Positions 1-9,276 are shown, numbered from the stretch's first letter. The stretch: DNA of 64,000 bases from Streptosporangiaceae bacterium NEAU-GS5 (GCA_017592665.1 JAGFNW010000040.1:1-64000); one strand, 5' to 3'. Numbers and translations are program-made. Notes: generated by a model not told the origin, from the sequence alone.

Positions 1-158
1 CCCACTGCGCATCGGACAGATCAAACCGCCGCGTCACCGCTAAGGTGGCCACGAGGTCTCCGGGTCTGGTTCTTCTTGGTCGTTGAACCCTTTACCGGAG
101 ACCTCGCTGCATTACCGGCTACGACACGCCCCACCGCACACTTCGAGACAGGCTCTAG

Positions 159-290
159 GCCGAGGCATACCAGCAGCTCGGCCTGAAACTCACCTATCGG
201 CCACAAGAGCACAAAGTGCGAGCCGAAATCCCACTCGACCCGCACTTATCGGAGATTGGTCTGTGTCCGAGGGGGGACTTGAACCCCCAT
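159..290 (+). pseudogene. Probable C-terminal relic of a site-specific recombinase
   Basis: After an in-frame stop at 156-158, this frame reads AEAYQQLGLKLTYRP and then HKVRAEIPLDPH. This resembles, from memory, the C-terminal tail of actinobacterial recombinases (a QLGL.LTY..... VRAE pattern). No start codon or catalytic domain is present, and the frame runs on into the antisense of the tRNA-Leu gene. A recombinase tail abutting a tRNA gene fits a decayed integrative element. The assignment rests on a short stretch of similarity; the fragment may instead continue from a gene left of the window that carries a nonsense or frameshift mutation. Confidence 0.35.
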
Positions 291-349
291 GCCCATCACT
301 GGGCACTAGCACCTCAAGCTAGCGCGTCTGCCTATTCCGCCACCCGGAC
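264..349 (-). tRNA. tRNA-Leu (anticodon GAG)
   Basis: The minus strand folds as a class II tRNA. The acceptor arms GTCCGGG and CTCGGAC pair with one G-T. The anticodon stem CTAGC/GCTAG encloses loop TTGAGGT, giving anticodon GAG. There is a long variable arm and a T-loop GTTCAAGTC. The discriminator is A, as expected for Leu, and CCA is not encoded. The 3' end lies next to the recombinase relic, consistent with use as an integration site. Confidence 0.93.
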
Positions 350-575
350 GTGGTGCCTGCACACACGATCGTCATCGCGCGTCGGCGGATACAGACTAGC
401 ACCGCCTATGGAGTGCGTCATACCGGAACAGGGTGGGGTGCGGGCCGTGGCGCGACGGGGGCAGGATGGGGAGCAGCGCAATACCCACTGGTAAGAGCGC
501 GGTAAACCGATAGCCAGGCGAGCGCCGCTCAACACAGGGTAGGCGCGAGCCGTACCGGACGTTAAGGAGCCTCAG

Positions 576-1874
576 GTGACCCCTCTCAGTGCCGAGGACG
601 AGGTCGTCGAGCTGTGTCAGGACCTCATCCGCCTCGATTCGACCAACGCCGGGGACAACGCCGGGCCTGGCGAGCGGACCATCGCCGAGTATGTCGCGGA
701 GCAGCTTTCCGCCGTGGGGCTCGAGTCGCGGATCCTGGAGAGTGATGATCGGCGGGCCAGTGTTGTGGCGCGCATTGAAGGCACTGACCCGGGTCGTGAC
801 GCGCTGCTCTTGCACGGGCACCTCGACGTCGTGCCCTTCCACGCGCCGGATTGGGCGCATCACCCCCTGAGCGGGGAGATCGCCGACGGTTGTGTCTGGG
901 GGCGCGGCGCGGTGGACATGAAGGACATGGACGCCATGATCCTCGCCGTCGTACGGCAGCGGCTCAGCCAGGGCCGCCGCCCCCAGAGGGATCTGCTGCT
1001 CGTATTCACTGCGGACGAGGAGGCCGGCGGCCATTACGGTGCGCAGTGGCTGGCCGAGCAGCATAGCGAGCTCTTCGAGGGAGTCACCGAGGCCATCGGT
1101 GAGGTCGGCGGGTTCAGCATCAGCGTGTCCGAAACCCAACGGCTCTATTTGATCGAGGCCGCCGAGAAGGGCATCGCCTGGATGAAGCTCACCGCCGCTG
1201 GCCGCGCCGGTCACGGGTCCATGCTCAACAGCGACAACGCGGTCACCGAGCTCGCTGAGGCCATCGGCCGGCTCGGGCGCTATCAATGGCCTGTACGGCT
1301 CACGCCGACGGTCGTCGCCTTCTTCCGCGAGGCGTTCGACATCGACCTGCGCTCGGAGGACGCGGAGGAGGCGGTCGCGAAGCTGGGTCCGCTTGCGCGG
1401 ATGATCGGCGCGACGTTGCGCAACACGGCCAATCCGACCATGTTCGACGCTGGCTACAAGGCCAACGTCATCCCGCAGACGGCCACCGCCCACGTCGACG
1501 GGCGATTCCTGCCGGGCTATGAGGAGGAGTTCTTCCAGACAGTGGACGAGCTGCTCGGGCCGAACGTGACGAGGGAGTTCGTCTATCACGACGTCGCCGT
1601 CGAGGCGGCCTTCGAAGGATCGCTGGTCGCAGCCATGACCCGAGCGCTGACCGAGGAGGACCCGGGCGCCCGAGTCGTCCCCTACACGCTGTCGGGCGGC
1701 ACTGACCTGAAGGCATTCAGTCGCCTCGGCATTCGCGGCTACGGCTTCGCGCCGCTGAACCTTCCCCCGGATTTGGACTTCGCGGGGATGTTTCATGGTG
1801 TGGACGAGCGGGTTCCGGTTGATTCGCTCAGGTTTGGGGTGCGGGTGCTTGACCGTTTCCTCGATTACTGCTGA
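576..1874 (+). CDS. M20/M25/M40 family metallopeptidase
   Basis: This is a cytoplasmic zinc hydrolase of the M20 family (ArgE/DapE/carboxypeptidase G2-like), 432 aa, which is full length. The metal-binding and catalytic motifs are in order: HGHLDVVP near residue 80, GRGAVDMKD near 110, the TADEEAGG Glu pair near 148, and a C-terminal His in MFHGVDERV. The GTG start is preceded by AAGGAG at 564-569. There is no signal peptide. The substrate cannot be read from sequence; N-acyl amino acids or dipeptides are typical. An M20 peptidase, a chaplin and a DUF5703 gene together recall the arrangement I remember around chaplin genes in Streptomyces, so this neighbourhood looks conserved. Confidence 0.9.
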   Translation: MTPLSAEDEVVELCQDLIRLDSTNAGDNAGPGERTIAEYVAEQLSAVGLESRILESDDRRASVVARIEGTDPGRDALLLHGHLDVVPFHAPDWAHHPLSGEIADGCVWGRGAVDMKDMDAMILAVVRQRLSQGRRPQRDLLLVFTADEEAGGHYGAQWLAEQHSELFEGVTEAIGEVGGFSISVSETQRLYLIEAAEKGIAWMKLTAAGRAGHGSMLNSDNAVTELAEAIGRLGRYQWPVRLTPTVVAFFREAFDIDLRSEDAEEAVAKLGPLARMIGATLRNTANPTMFDAGYKANVIPQTATAHVDGRFLPGYEEEFFQTVDELLGPNVTREFVYHDVAVEAAFEGSLVAAMTRALTEEDPGARVVPYTLSGGTDLKAFSRLGIRGYGFAPLNLPPDLDFAGMFHGVDERVPVDSLRFGVRVLDRFLDYC

Positions 1875-2065
1875 GAAGGCTGTTGCGATGACGCGGCGTG
1901 GTGATAACGTAACGCTCCGTTGAGGGGTTGATCCGCGCAGGTGGATACAGCCAGGCTCGGGGAGGTCACGTGGCAGGCATGCCGGATGTTCAGCAATGGG
2001 CGGAGACGCCCGGCGCTGACCGCTGCCTGCCAGCGGCCGTCCCCGACGCGCGCCGGGGAGATCGG

Positions 2066-2581
2066 ATGGCGCGGTTCGCGGCCGACTCCCGGCTGGCTCG
2101 CCTGTTGGTCCTTGGCGGCATGATCGCCGCCGGGTGGCTGTTGGGCATGATCTTCGGTGTTCTCGGAATGGCCTCTACGGCCCACGCCGAGACGCTGTCC
2201 TCTTCTTTTCCTGTCGCTGCCGGGTCGGCTCTGTCCGATGGTTTCCCCACGGCGAGTGACAGTCCCTTGGCCAGGGGCCTTCTCAAAGCTCAGGCGGGAA
2301 GCCTTTCCCCGGCCGAGGTCACGGCGCAGGCCATGGCGGGGCGCAATGTCGACGGGCTGACCAGCCAGTCGAAGCCTGTCCTTCCCGCGCCGTCCACCGC
2401 GGACCACTCCGCAGGGAGTAATGGGCTGACCCCGCAGGGCGGTGTCGGTTCCATCCTGTTCGGAGAGATCGCGCGGTCGGTGTTCGATCCGCGGCTGCTG
2501 GTCGCCTCCGCGCCGACGGCTGCGATAACACCTCCCGTCGTCCGCACAGCGGCGGACGACCCATCTTTCTCCCCTGACTGA
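2066..2581 (+). CDS. Small secreted protein of unknown function
   Basis: This 171-aa protein starts at ATG 2066, which is preceded by GGGGAG. The frame is open back to a GTG at 1928, but that extension lacks a signal and is less likely. A Sec-type signal peptide covers residues 1-40: basic start, hydrophobic core GGMIAAGWLLGMIFGVLGM, and cleavage near STAHA. The mature part is about 130 aa, rich in Ser, Pro, Gly and Ala, with no Cys pair and no domain I recognise. It lies between the M20 peptidase and the chaplin-like gene, so a cell-surface role is plausible but unproven. Confidence 0.6.
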   Translation: MARFAADSRLARLLVLGGMIAAGWLLGMIFGVLGMASTAHAETLSSSFPVAAGSALSDGFPTASDSPLARGLLKAQAGSLSPAEVTAQAMAGRNVDGLTSQSKPVLPAPSTADHSAGSNGLTPQGGVGSILFGEIARSVFDPRLLVASAPTAAITPPVVRTAADDPSFSPD

Positions 2582-2846
2582 CCCCGCCAGCGCCGCCACC
2601 TCACGCGATCCAGCCTGAGGAAGACCTGTGGTGCGCGCGTACGTGCCGAAAAGGCGCACGAGGCAATGGGTGTCGGGGCCGCGTCGTAGCCGGCCGAGCG
2701 GCCTGCCAGAAGGTTGATCCGGGCGGCTTGCCAGAGCGTCGGCCTGAGGGGCGGACCTCAGGCATCGGCCCGGGATCGGCCCGGGATCGGCCGAGGTGGC
2801 TGATCCCGCCGCTAGGACGGCAGACCACCGGGGCTCTACGCGATCA

Positions 2847-2975
2847 GGGCGACTGGCTCGCGGAGATCACGGCTCGAGGCGATCACTGTTCAGGGCGACT
2901 GGCTCAGGCGACTGCTCAGGTCGATCACGGCTCAAGCTACTGGCTTAAGGCGACTGGCTCGGGGCGACTGGCTCC
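2847..2975. repeat. Degenerate short tandem repeats (GCGACTGGCTC units)
   Basis: The motif GCGACTGGCTC and close variants recur about eight times with 13-31 nt spacing, interleaved with GATCACGGCTC. The stretch from 2582 to 3602, about 1 kb, holds no gene I can support. The open frames crossing it have repetitive composition and no start context. This is the first of several repeat blocks upstream of the chaplin-like gene. Confidence 0.6.
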
Positions 2976-3191
2976 TGCCGAGGTGCCCGGGGTCCCTCGG
3001 TGGGCTGGTTGTCCTCGGTGGGCTCACAAGGATCTCAGATCTCAGGGATCTGGCGCTCACTGATTGAAGGGTCCTGTCGAGTTTCGCGGTCGTGGACCGC
3101 GGATCGCCAGCGCTAAGGCCGCTGCTCGTGAGGGCAGGGCGGTCCTCCGGCTCGTCGCAGTCCCGCTGCCTCCCCGGAGCGTTGCCTCCCC

Positions 3192-3459
3192 GGAATGCCG
3201 CTGCCTCCTCGGAGTGCCGGTGCCTTCCTGCGGTCCCGGTGTCTTCTCGCAGTGCCGGTGTCTTCTCGCGGTGCCGGTGTCTTCTCGCGGTCGCGGTGAT
3301 CCGCCGCGGTCGCGTGATCGGCGGTGGTTGTCGTGATCGTCCCGCGGTCACGGTGATCGGCGGTGATCCGCGGTGGGTTCGTGGTGATCGGCCGTGAACG
3401 GGGTGATCGGCCGTGAACGGGGTGATCGGCCGTGAACGGGGTGATCGGCCGTGAACGTG
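3192..3459. repeat. 19-bp tandem repeat arrays upstream of the chaplin-like gene
   Basis: Two arrays share a 19-bp period. From about 3192 to 3287, units vary around CGGTGCCGGTGTCTTCTCG, five to six copies. From 3384 to 3459 there are four near-identical copies of GTGATCGGCCGTGAACGGG, starting at 3384, 3403, 3422 and 3441. A diverged stretch with GTGATC motifs joins them. The array ends 143 bp before the ATG at 3603. No unique spacers are present, so it is not a CRISPR. Confidence 0.85.
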
Positions 3460-3602
3460 GCGGGCTCGGTGTGTGCCGCAACTGCAATGACGTTCAGCTG
3501 TCTCTTTCAAACCTCGCGACGCCTCCATGTCCCGCTGTGCTTCGACGTGGGCGTAGGTCGCGAGATGTCAGGTATCCCCCCAGGAAACTAGGAGCATTCA
3601 TT

Positions 3603-5591
3603 ATGCGAACGTGGGCGAAGGGCTCTGCCCCCGCGGCCCTGCTGGCTGTCGGAGTCATGGCCTTCACCGGTGGTACGGCTTTCGCCGACACCTCCGGCAG
3701 CGGGTCCGTAGGCGGCGGCAATCAGGTCAACCTGCCGATCTCGCTACCGATCGACATCAGCGGCAATGCCGCCGGCGTCGCGGGCGATTCCACGGCCGCC
3801 TCCCAGGGTGGTGCGTCTGTGGAGAACACCGGCGGCGGCATCCCCGGTCACACGTCGGGCGACAACAGCGTCCTTGGCGGCAACCAGGTGAACGCGCCGA
3901 TCAGTGCGCCGGTCAACGCCTGCGGAAACGCGGTGTCGCTGTTCGGCAGCTCCGAGGCCGGCTGTAAGGGCGGATCGCAGGTCAAGAACGCGGGCCGCCA
4001 GGGCGCGGGCGGCAACACCACCAACGGCGACCACAGCCTCCTCGGCGGCAACCAGATCACCGCGCCGATCAGCGCCCCGGTCAACGCCTGCGGCAACGCT
4101 TTCGCGATCTTCGGTGACGCCACGGCGGGCTGCAAGGGCGGAGCGATCGTGCAGAACACCGGTGTCGGCCCGGGTGGCAACCGTACGTCGGGAAGGTCTT
4201 CGCTGCTTGGCGGCAACCAGGTGATCGCGCCGATCAGCGGGCCGATCAACATCTGTGGCAACTCGGTCGCGATCTTCGGTGAGGCGTTCGCCGGATGCAA
4301 GGGCGGCGCGTCGGTCGCCAACACGACCGGCGGCGGCAAGCCCGGCAGGTCGGGCAAGCCGGGCCATGGCTACATGGACGCGCGCTCCGGCTCGCGCGGC
4401 AACGACACCGATGGCCGGTTCGGCGCGGGCAGCGGTAACCAGGTGATCGCCCCGGTCGGGCTTCCGGTCAACCTGTGCGGCAACGCGGTCGGCAACGCCC
4501 CGGCCGGATGCAAGGGTGGTTCCGAGGTCGAGAACTCCCTGGCGGGTTCGGGCGCGGGCGGCAACCGTACCGACGGGCGATCAGGGGTCCTGTCGGGCAA
4601 TCAGGCCGTCGCGCCGATCACGGCTCCGGTCAACGTCTGCGGCAACGCGGTCGCGGCCGCTGGAGACGCGTTCGCCGGCTGTCTGGGCGGCGCCTCCGTG
4701 CACAACGGCGGCGAGGGGGCGGGCGGCAACACCACGTCCGGCCGCTCCGGCGTCCTGTCGGGCAACCAGGCCATCGCGCCGATCACAGCTCCGATCAACG
4801 CGTGCGGCAACGCGGCAGCGGTTTTCGGCGAGTCCGAGGCGCACTGCCGGGGCGGGGCCATGGTCGATGGCGGGCCTGGTGGCGGGGGGAACGTCACCTC
4901 CGGCGAGCACGGTGTGGCGGCCGGCAACCAGGTCGTCGCCCCGATCACGGCTCCGGTCAACGCGTGCGGTAACGCCGCCGCCGTTCTGGGCGACGCGGCC
5001 GCCGGCTGCCTCGGGGGCGCTCACGTCGGTCACCCGGCCCCGGACGAGGCCGGCTACACCTACCTGACCCACAGCTGGGGCAAGGTCGACGCCTCGCGGA
5101 GCGGAGGCCTGCTCCCGGCGCTGCCGATGGTTCCGGCGCTGTCGGGCGCCCAGGATGTGGGCAACCTCACGCGGCAGATGAGCGCCTCCGGGCTGCCGTC
5201 GCTGCCCGTCGTGGGCGACGTCACCGGCTCGCTGGGTCTTCCCCACCTGCCCGGCCTTCCTGGGCTGCCTGGGACGCCTGGGACGCCTGGGACGTCGGCA
5301 CCCACGGGGCGCGCGCACGGCCCGGCGTCGGTCGCCGCGGCCCCCGCTCAGGCGTCCAGCCCGCTGACACCGGTGACCAACCTCGCAGGCTCGCTGCCGG
5401 TGGTCGGCAGCGCGGGTCAGCTGACCAACGGGCTTCCCACGGGGGGCTTGGGCCTGGTGAGCTCCGAGGAGTCGATCGGCGCCAGCGGGATGAACCTGGG
5501 TTCGCTGGTCGCGCTGGCCCTCGGCGCCCTGTGCGCCGCCTCCGCGGTCCTGTTCGGCACGACCCGTCGCTTCCGGCTGGGCCGGCGCTAG
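3603..5591 (+). CDS. Multi-repeat chaplin-like surface protein with C-terminal membrane anchor
   Basis: Chaplins are small amyloid-forming surfactant proteins that coat aerial hyphae. This 662-aa protein has a signal peptide (cleavage after TAFA, about residue 30) followed by eight chaplin-like units of about 50-60 aa up to about residue 480. The consensus is GNQV.API.APVN.CGNA....G...AGC.GG. Units 2-8 keep two cysteines; unit 1 has none. A Pro/Gly-rich linker with a collagen-like LPGLPGLPGTPGTPGT segment follows, then a hydrophobic helix near residues 632-652 and a basic tail ending RRFRLGRR. I see no sortase LAXTG/LPXTG motif before the helix. ATG 3603 is chosen because AGGAG at 3590 and the signal peptide fit; the frame is open upstream to 3432 with no signal. 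Confidence 0.85.
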   Translation: MRTWAKGSAPAALLAVGVMAFTGGTAFADTSGSGSVGGGNQVNLPISLPIDISGNAAGVAGDSTAASQGGASVENTGGGIPGHTSGDNSVLGGNQVNAPISAPVNACGNAVSLFGSSEAGCKGGSQVKNAGRQGAGGNTTNGDHSLLGGNQITAPISAPVNACGNAFAIFGDATAGCKGGAIVQNTGVGPGGNRTSGRSSLLGGNQVIAPISGPINICGNSVAIFGEAFAGCKGGASVANTTGGGKPGRSGKPGHGYMDARSGSRGNDTDGRFGAGSGNQVIAPVGLPVNLCGNAVGNAPAGCKGGSEVENSLAGSGAGGNRTDGRSGVLSGNQAVAPITAPVNVCGNAVAAAGDAFAGCLGGASVHNGGEGAGGNTTSGRSGVLSGNQAIAPITAPINACGNAAAVFGESEAHCRGGAMVDGGPGGGGNVTSGEHGVAAGNQVVAPITAPVNACGNAAAVLGDAAAGCLGGAHVGHPAPDEAGYTYLTHSWGKVDASRSGGLLPALPMVPALSGAQDVGNLTRQMSASGLPSLPVVGDVTGSLGLPHLPGLPGLPGTPGTPGTSAPTGRAHGPASVAAAPAQASSPLTPVTNLAGSLPVVGSAGQLTNGLPTGGLGLVSSEESIGASGMNLGSLVALALGALCAASAVLFGTTRRFRLGRR

Positions 5592-5594
5592 GTC

Positions 5595-5749
5595 GTGCCT
5601 GACAGAACATGCCCTGCTGCGCGCCGCCCGGGCACGGCCTCGCCGCGTTGTCGTCGGCGTCCATAGCTCCGCTGTGGGCCCTTCTACTCCGCCTCGCGAT
5701 GGACGCACCACCTGGATCGCCGCGCGCGATGGGCGGCATTGTCAGAAAC
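5595..5749. mobile_element. MITE-like intergenic element, copy 1
   Basis: The ends GTGCCTGACAGA (5595) and TTGTCAGAAAC (to 5749) form an imperfect inverted repeat. The inside shares blocks with the element at 18812-19028: CTGCTGCGCG.CGCCC.GGCACG, GCCTCGCCGCGTTG, CGTCCATAGCTCCGCT and CGCCT.GCGATG. It contains no open reading frame worth calling. It begins just after the chaplin-like stop codon. Non-autonomous transposon or palindromic intergenic repeat are both possible. Confidence 0.55.
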
Positions 5750-5813
5750 CTCCTAACCGGTTTCGGACGTGACATATAGGCACTCTCCTCGCAGCCAGTG
5801 AGGGGAGGGGAGA

Positions 5814-5854
5814 GCTTTGCCCGTTCCGGGGGCGCGGCCCGGGGCGGGCAAAGC
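5814..5854 (+). terminator. Hairpin terminator downstream of the chaplin-like gene
   Basis: A perfect 10-bp inverted repeat, GCTTTGCCCG and CGGGCAAAGC, encloses a 21-nt GC-rich loop that can itself pair. There is no T-tract, as is common in actinobacteria. It sits between convergent genes and could serve both. The rest of 5592-6148 holds the MITE-like copy and a short direct repeat of ATGTCCGGCGGCGGCCTA near 5856 and 5884, but no gene. Confidence 0.6.
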
Positions 5855-6148
5855 CATGTCCGGCGGCGGCCTACACGGGGTTCATGTCCGGCGGCGGCCT
5901 AACACGGCTCATGTCCGCTCACAGGCCCCGGGCAGGGCACTCATGGTGGTTGATTGCAGCAAAGGCGGCGCTGTTTCGGCCACAGGCCGGTGCGAGGCCC
6001 CGGAGCGGGGGCGGCGTGGCAAAAGTGCTGGCGAGACGGCTGCCAGGGCTAGGCCCGACGCGCTGGTGGCAAGGGTCGGGAGGCCGTCCGGAGGCACGCC
6101 CAGGGTCGTATATGAGTCGACAGGGTGAGCGTTGCCGTGTTCGCTGGG

Positions 6149-6334
6149 TTACATTGTGCGGACCACGCGTATGATCCTGCGTCGCAGCCGGACCCTCCGG
6201 CTGCCGTCGGAATAGAGCCGGAGCCGATCGAGTTCCCAGTTTCCGTGCTCGGCGTGCTCGGTGAGCAACTGCCGGGCGGCTTCCCTCGAGGTCCCGCGTG
6301 GCAGGAAGATCTCCAAATAGGAGTAGTTGAGCAC
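6149..6334 (-). CDS. DUF5703 family protein
   Basis: This 61-aa basic protein has the pattern YLEIFLPRGTSREAAR, then LLTEHAEHGNWEL and a C-terminal RLRLYSDGSRRVRLRRRIIR. It matches the small actinobacterial DUF5703 family as I remember it. Its function is unknown. The start is GTG with GGGAG about 10 nt upstream on the minus strand. There is no membrane segment. The opposite strand is also open here but shows no family pattern. Confidence 0.8.
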   Translation of the reverse strand: MLNYSYLEIFLPRGTSREAARQLLTEHAEHGNWELDRLRLYSDGSRRVRLRRRIIRVVRTM

Positions 6335-6534
6335 AGCTATTAGTCTCCCAATGGGGATAGGGGAACCCAGGTGGCTCTATTCTGCGTCCTCGTGGATACA
6401 GGGTCCAGGTGGACCGGAGGGCCAGACCGGGTAACCCGTGGAGGAAGAACTTCCGGCGACGGGTTACCGTCGTCTACGGTTCCCGCCTGGGACCGTCAGG
6501 GGGAATGAGAGCGAACAGCGAGGTAGGAAGCAGC

Positions 6535-9213
6535 GTGCCAGCCAACAACGGCAACGCCGGCGGAACCCGCCTGGTGATCGTGGAATCGCCGGCCAAGGCG
6601 AAGACGATCGCGGGGTACCTCGGGCGCGGCTACATCGTGGAATCCAGCATCGGCCACATCCGTGACCTGCCGGAGAAGGCCGACGATATTCCCGAGAAGT
6701 ACAAAGGTGAGGCCTGGGCGCGGCTGGGAGTCAACGTCGACCACGAGTTCGAGCCGCTCTATATCGTCAACCCGGACAAGAAGTCCCAGGTGTCGAAGCT
6801 GCGGCAGTTGCTCAAGGATGCCGACGAGCTATATCTCGCGACGGACGAAGACCGCGAGGGCGAGGCCATCGCGTGGCATCTTCGCGAGGTTCTCAAGCCG
6901 AAGGTGCCGGTGCACCGGATGGTCTTCCACGAGATCACCCCGCACGCCATCCAGGAAGCGGTGGCCAATCCGCGCGACCTCAACCTGCGGCTCGTCGACG
7001 CGCAGGAGACCCGGCGCATCCTCGACCGCCTCTACGGCTACGAGGTCAGCCCTGTCCTGTGGAAGAAGGTGAAGCCGCGGCTGTCGGCCGGCCGTGTCCA
7101 GTCGGTCGCGACGCGACTGGTGGTCGAGCGCGAGCGGGAGCGGATGGCGTTCACCTCCGCCTCCTACTGGGATCTTCAGGCCCTCTTCGACACCGGTCGC
7201 GGTGGCGATGACCCGTCGCGCTTCTCGGCCACGCTGACCGGTCTCGGCGGCCGGCGCATCGCCCAAGGCCGCGACTTCGCGTCCAACGGGCAGCTGAAGA
7301 ACAGCGACGTGCTGCATCTCAACGAGTCGGCCGCGCAGGCCCTCGTCGGCCGTCTCGACGGCGCCTCGTACGCGGTGCGGTCGATCGAGCGCAAGCCGTA
7401 CACACGGAAGCCGTATGCGCCGTTCCGGACGACCACGCTGCAGCAGGAGGCCAGCCGCAAGCTGGGCTTCTCCGCGAAGTACACGATGCAGGTGGCTCAG
7501 CGCCTGTATGAGAACGGCTACATCACCTATATGCGTACCGACAGCATCACGCTGTCGGAGACGGCCGTCGCCGCGGCGCGCAGCCAGGCCATCAACCTGT
7601 ACGGCGCGGCCTACGTGCCGGACAAGCCCCGTGTTTACACCAGCAAGGTGAAGAACGCCCAGGAGGCGCACGAGGCGATCCGCCCCTCTGGGGAGAATTT
7701 CCGCACTCCTGGCGAAACTGGCCTGAACGGCGACATGTTCCGCCTGTACGAGCTGATCTGGCAGCGTACGGTCGCCTCCCAGATGAAGGACGCGGTCGGC
7801 GAGTCGGTCAGCGTCAAGGTGTTGGCCGACCGTGAGGATGCCGAGTTCAGCGCGACGGGCCGGACCATCACGTTCTACGGCTTCCTCAAGGCGTACGTTG
7901 AAGGCGCCGACGACCCGGCGACCGACCGTGACGACGCCGAGAAGCGGTTGCCCAACCTGGAGGAGGGCCAGGCGCTGACGGCCGAGGAGCTCAACGCGCT
8001 CGCTCACGCCACCAAGCCGCCGGCGCGCTACACCGAGGCGTCCCTGGTCAAGGAGCTGGAAGATCGCGAGATCGGACGGCCGTCGACGTACGCGTCGATC
8101 ATCGGGACGATCCTGGACCGCGGCTACGTGTTCAAGAAGGGCACGGCTCTGGTGCCGTCGTTCCTCGCGTTCGCCGTGGTCAACCTGCTGGAGCAGCATT
8201 TCGGCAACCTGGTTGACTACGACTTCACCGCGGAGATGGAGAAGGTCCTCGACGACATCGCCAACGACCGGGCCGAGCGGGTCCCTGAGCTGCGCCGTTT
8301 CTACTACGGCGACGGCGATGGCGGGGAGGAGGGCCTGAAGGAGATGGTCACCGACCTCGGCGAGATCGACGCCAAGGAGATCAGCTCTTTCCCGATCAGG
8401 GGCAGCGACATCGTGATCCGCGTCGGGCGATACGGTCCCTATCTCGATCGCGAAGGCGCCCGGGTCAACATCCCCGAAGACATGACGCCTGACGAGCTGA
8501 CAGCGGAGAAGGCCGAGGAGCTGTTCACGCGGCCCAGCGGCGACCGTGAGCTCGGGCATGACCCCACCTCCGGCCACATGATCGTGGCCAAGGACGGCCG
8601 CTTCGGGCCTTATGTCACGGAGGTCCTGCCGGAGGAGCCGGCCCCGGCCGATGGGGCCAAGCGCACCAGGAAGGCGGCCGCGCCGAAGCCTCGGACGAGT
8701 TCGCTGTTCAAGTCGATGAGCCTCGACACGGTCACGCTTGAGGATGCGCTCAAGCTGCTGTCCCTGCCGCGTGTGCTCGGTGAGCTGGACGGCGAGGAGG
8801 TCACCGCGCAGAACGGTCGCTTTGGGCCGTACGTGAAGAAGGGCACCGACTCGCGTTCGCTCGCGACCGAGGATGACCTGTTCACCGTCACGCTCGAGCA
8901 GTCCAAGGAGCTGTTCGCGCAGCCCAAGGCCCGTGGTCGTGGCCGGGCCGCGGCCGCGCCGCCACTGCGTGAGCTGGGCGTCGACCCCAACTCGAAGAAG
9001 CCGGTGGTGGTGAAGGAAGGCCGGTTCGGGCCGTACGTCACCGATGGCGAGACGAACGCCTCGCTCCGCAAGGGCGACGCGGTCGAAGACATCACGATCG
9101 AACGGGCCGCCGAGCTGCTCGCCGAACGGCGCGAGCGCGCTCCCGCGCCGCGCAAGAAGCCGACGACGACGAGGAAGAGCACCACGACCAGGAAGTCCGC
9201 GGCCAAGACCTGA
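6535..9213 (+). CDS. topA: DNA topoisomerase I (type IA)
   Basis: TopA relaxes negatively supercoiled DNA via a 5'-phosphotyrosine intermediate. The 892-aa chain starts at GTG 6535 (MPANNGN..., AGGAAG upstream); longer starts at 6409 or 6505 add sequence not expected in the family. It opens with the Toprim domain RLVIVESPAKAKTIAGYLG and the metal-binding ATDEDREGEAIAWH. The active-site Tyr is in YITYMRTDS. The C-terminal part lacks zinc fingers and instead carries actinobacterial topo C repeats with (D/E/N)GRFGPYV motifs, four or five copies, and a Lys/Arg/Thr-rich tail. It precedes the tmk fusion and holB, forming a conserved replication neighbourhood. Confidence 0.97.
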   Translation: MPANNGNAGGTRLVIVESPAKAKTIAGYLGRGYIVESSIGHIRDLPEKADDIPEKYKGEAWARLGVNVDHEFEPLYIVNPDKKSQVSKLRQLLKDADELYLATDEDREGEAIAWHLREVLKPKVPVHRMVFHEITPHAIQEAVANPRDLNLRLVDAQETRRILDRLYGYEVSPVLWKKVKPRLSAGRVQSVATRLVVERERERMAFTSASYWDLQALFDTGRGGDDPSRFSATLTGLGGRRIAQGRDFASNGQLKNSDVLHLNESAAQALVGRLDGASYAVRSIERKPYTRKPYAPFRTTTLQQEASRKLGFSAKYTMQVAQRLYENGYITYMRTDSITLSETAVAAARSQAINLYGAAYVPDKPRVYTSKVKNAQEAHEAIRPSGENFRTPGETGLNGDMFRLYELIWQRTVASQMKDAVGESVSVKVLADREDAEFSATGRTITFYGFLKAYVEGADDPATDRDDAEKRLPNLEEGQALTAEELNALAHATKPPARYTEASLVKELEDREIGRPSTYASIIGTILDRGYVFKKGTALVPSFLAFAVVNLLEQHFGNLVDYDFTAEMEKVLDDIANDRAERVPELRRFYYGDGDGGEEGLKEMVTDLGEIDAKEISSFPIRGSDIVIRVGRYGPYLDREGARVNIPEDMTPDELTAEKAEELFTRPSGDRELGHDPTSGHMIVAKDGRFGPYVTEVLPEEPAPADGAKRTRKAAAPKPRTSSLFKSMSLDTVTLEDALKLLSLPRVLGELDGEEVTAQNGRFGPYVKKGTDSRSLATEDDLFTVTLEQSKELFAQPKARGRGRAAAAPPLRELGVDPNSKKPVVVKEGRFGPYVTDGETNASLRKGDAVEDITIERAAELLAERRERAPAPRKKPTTTRKSTTTRKSAAKT

Positions 9214-9276
9214 CGATCTCACAATTGTCGGGGGCGGGCCGTAGCATTGCCCCTGGCATGAAGGGGTGGGGCGTTG

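Noticed and set aside
2728-3063. Small plus-strand frame of 111 codons in the chaplin upstream region
   Set aside because: Its sequence is made of tandem short repeats, and there is no start context.
3384-3459. Four clean direct repeats looked like a CRISPR array
   Set aside because: The 19-bp units abut with no unique spacers and there are no cas genes nearby.
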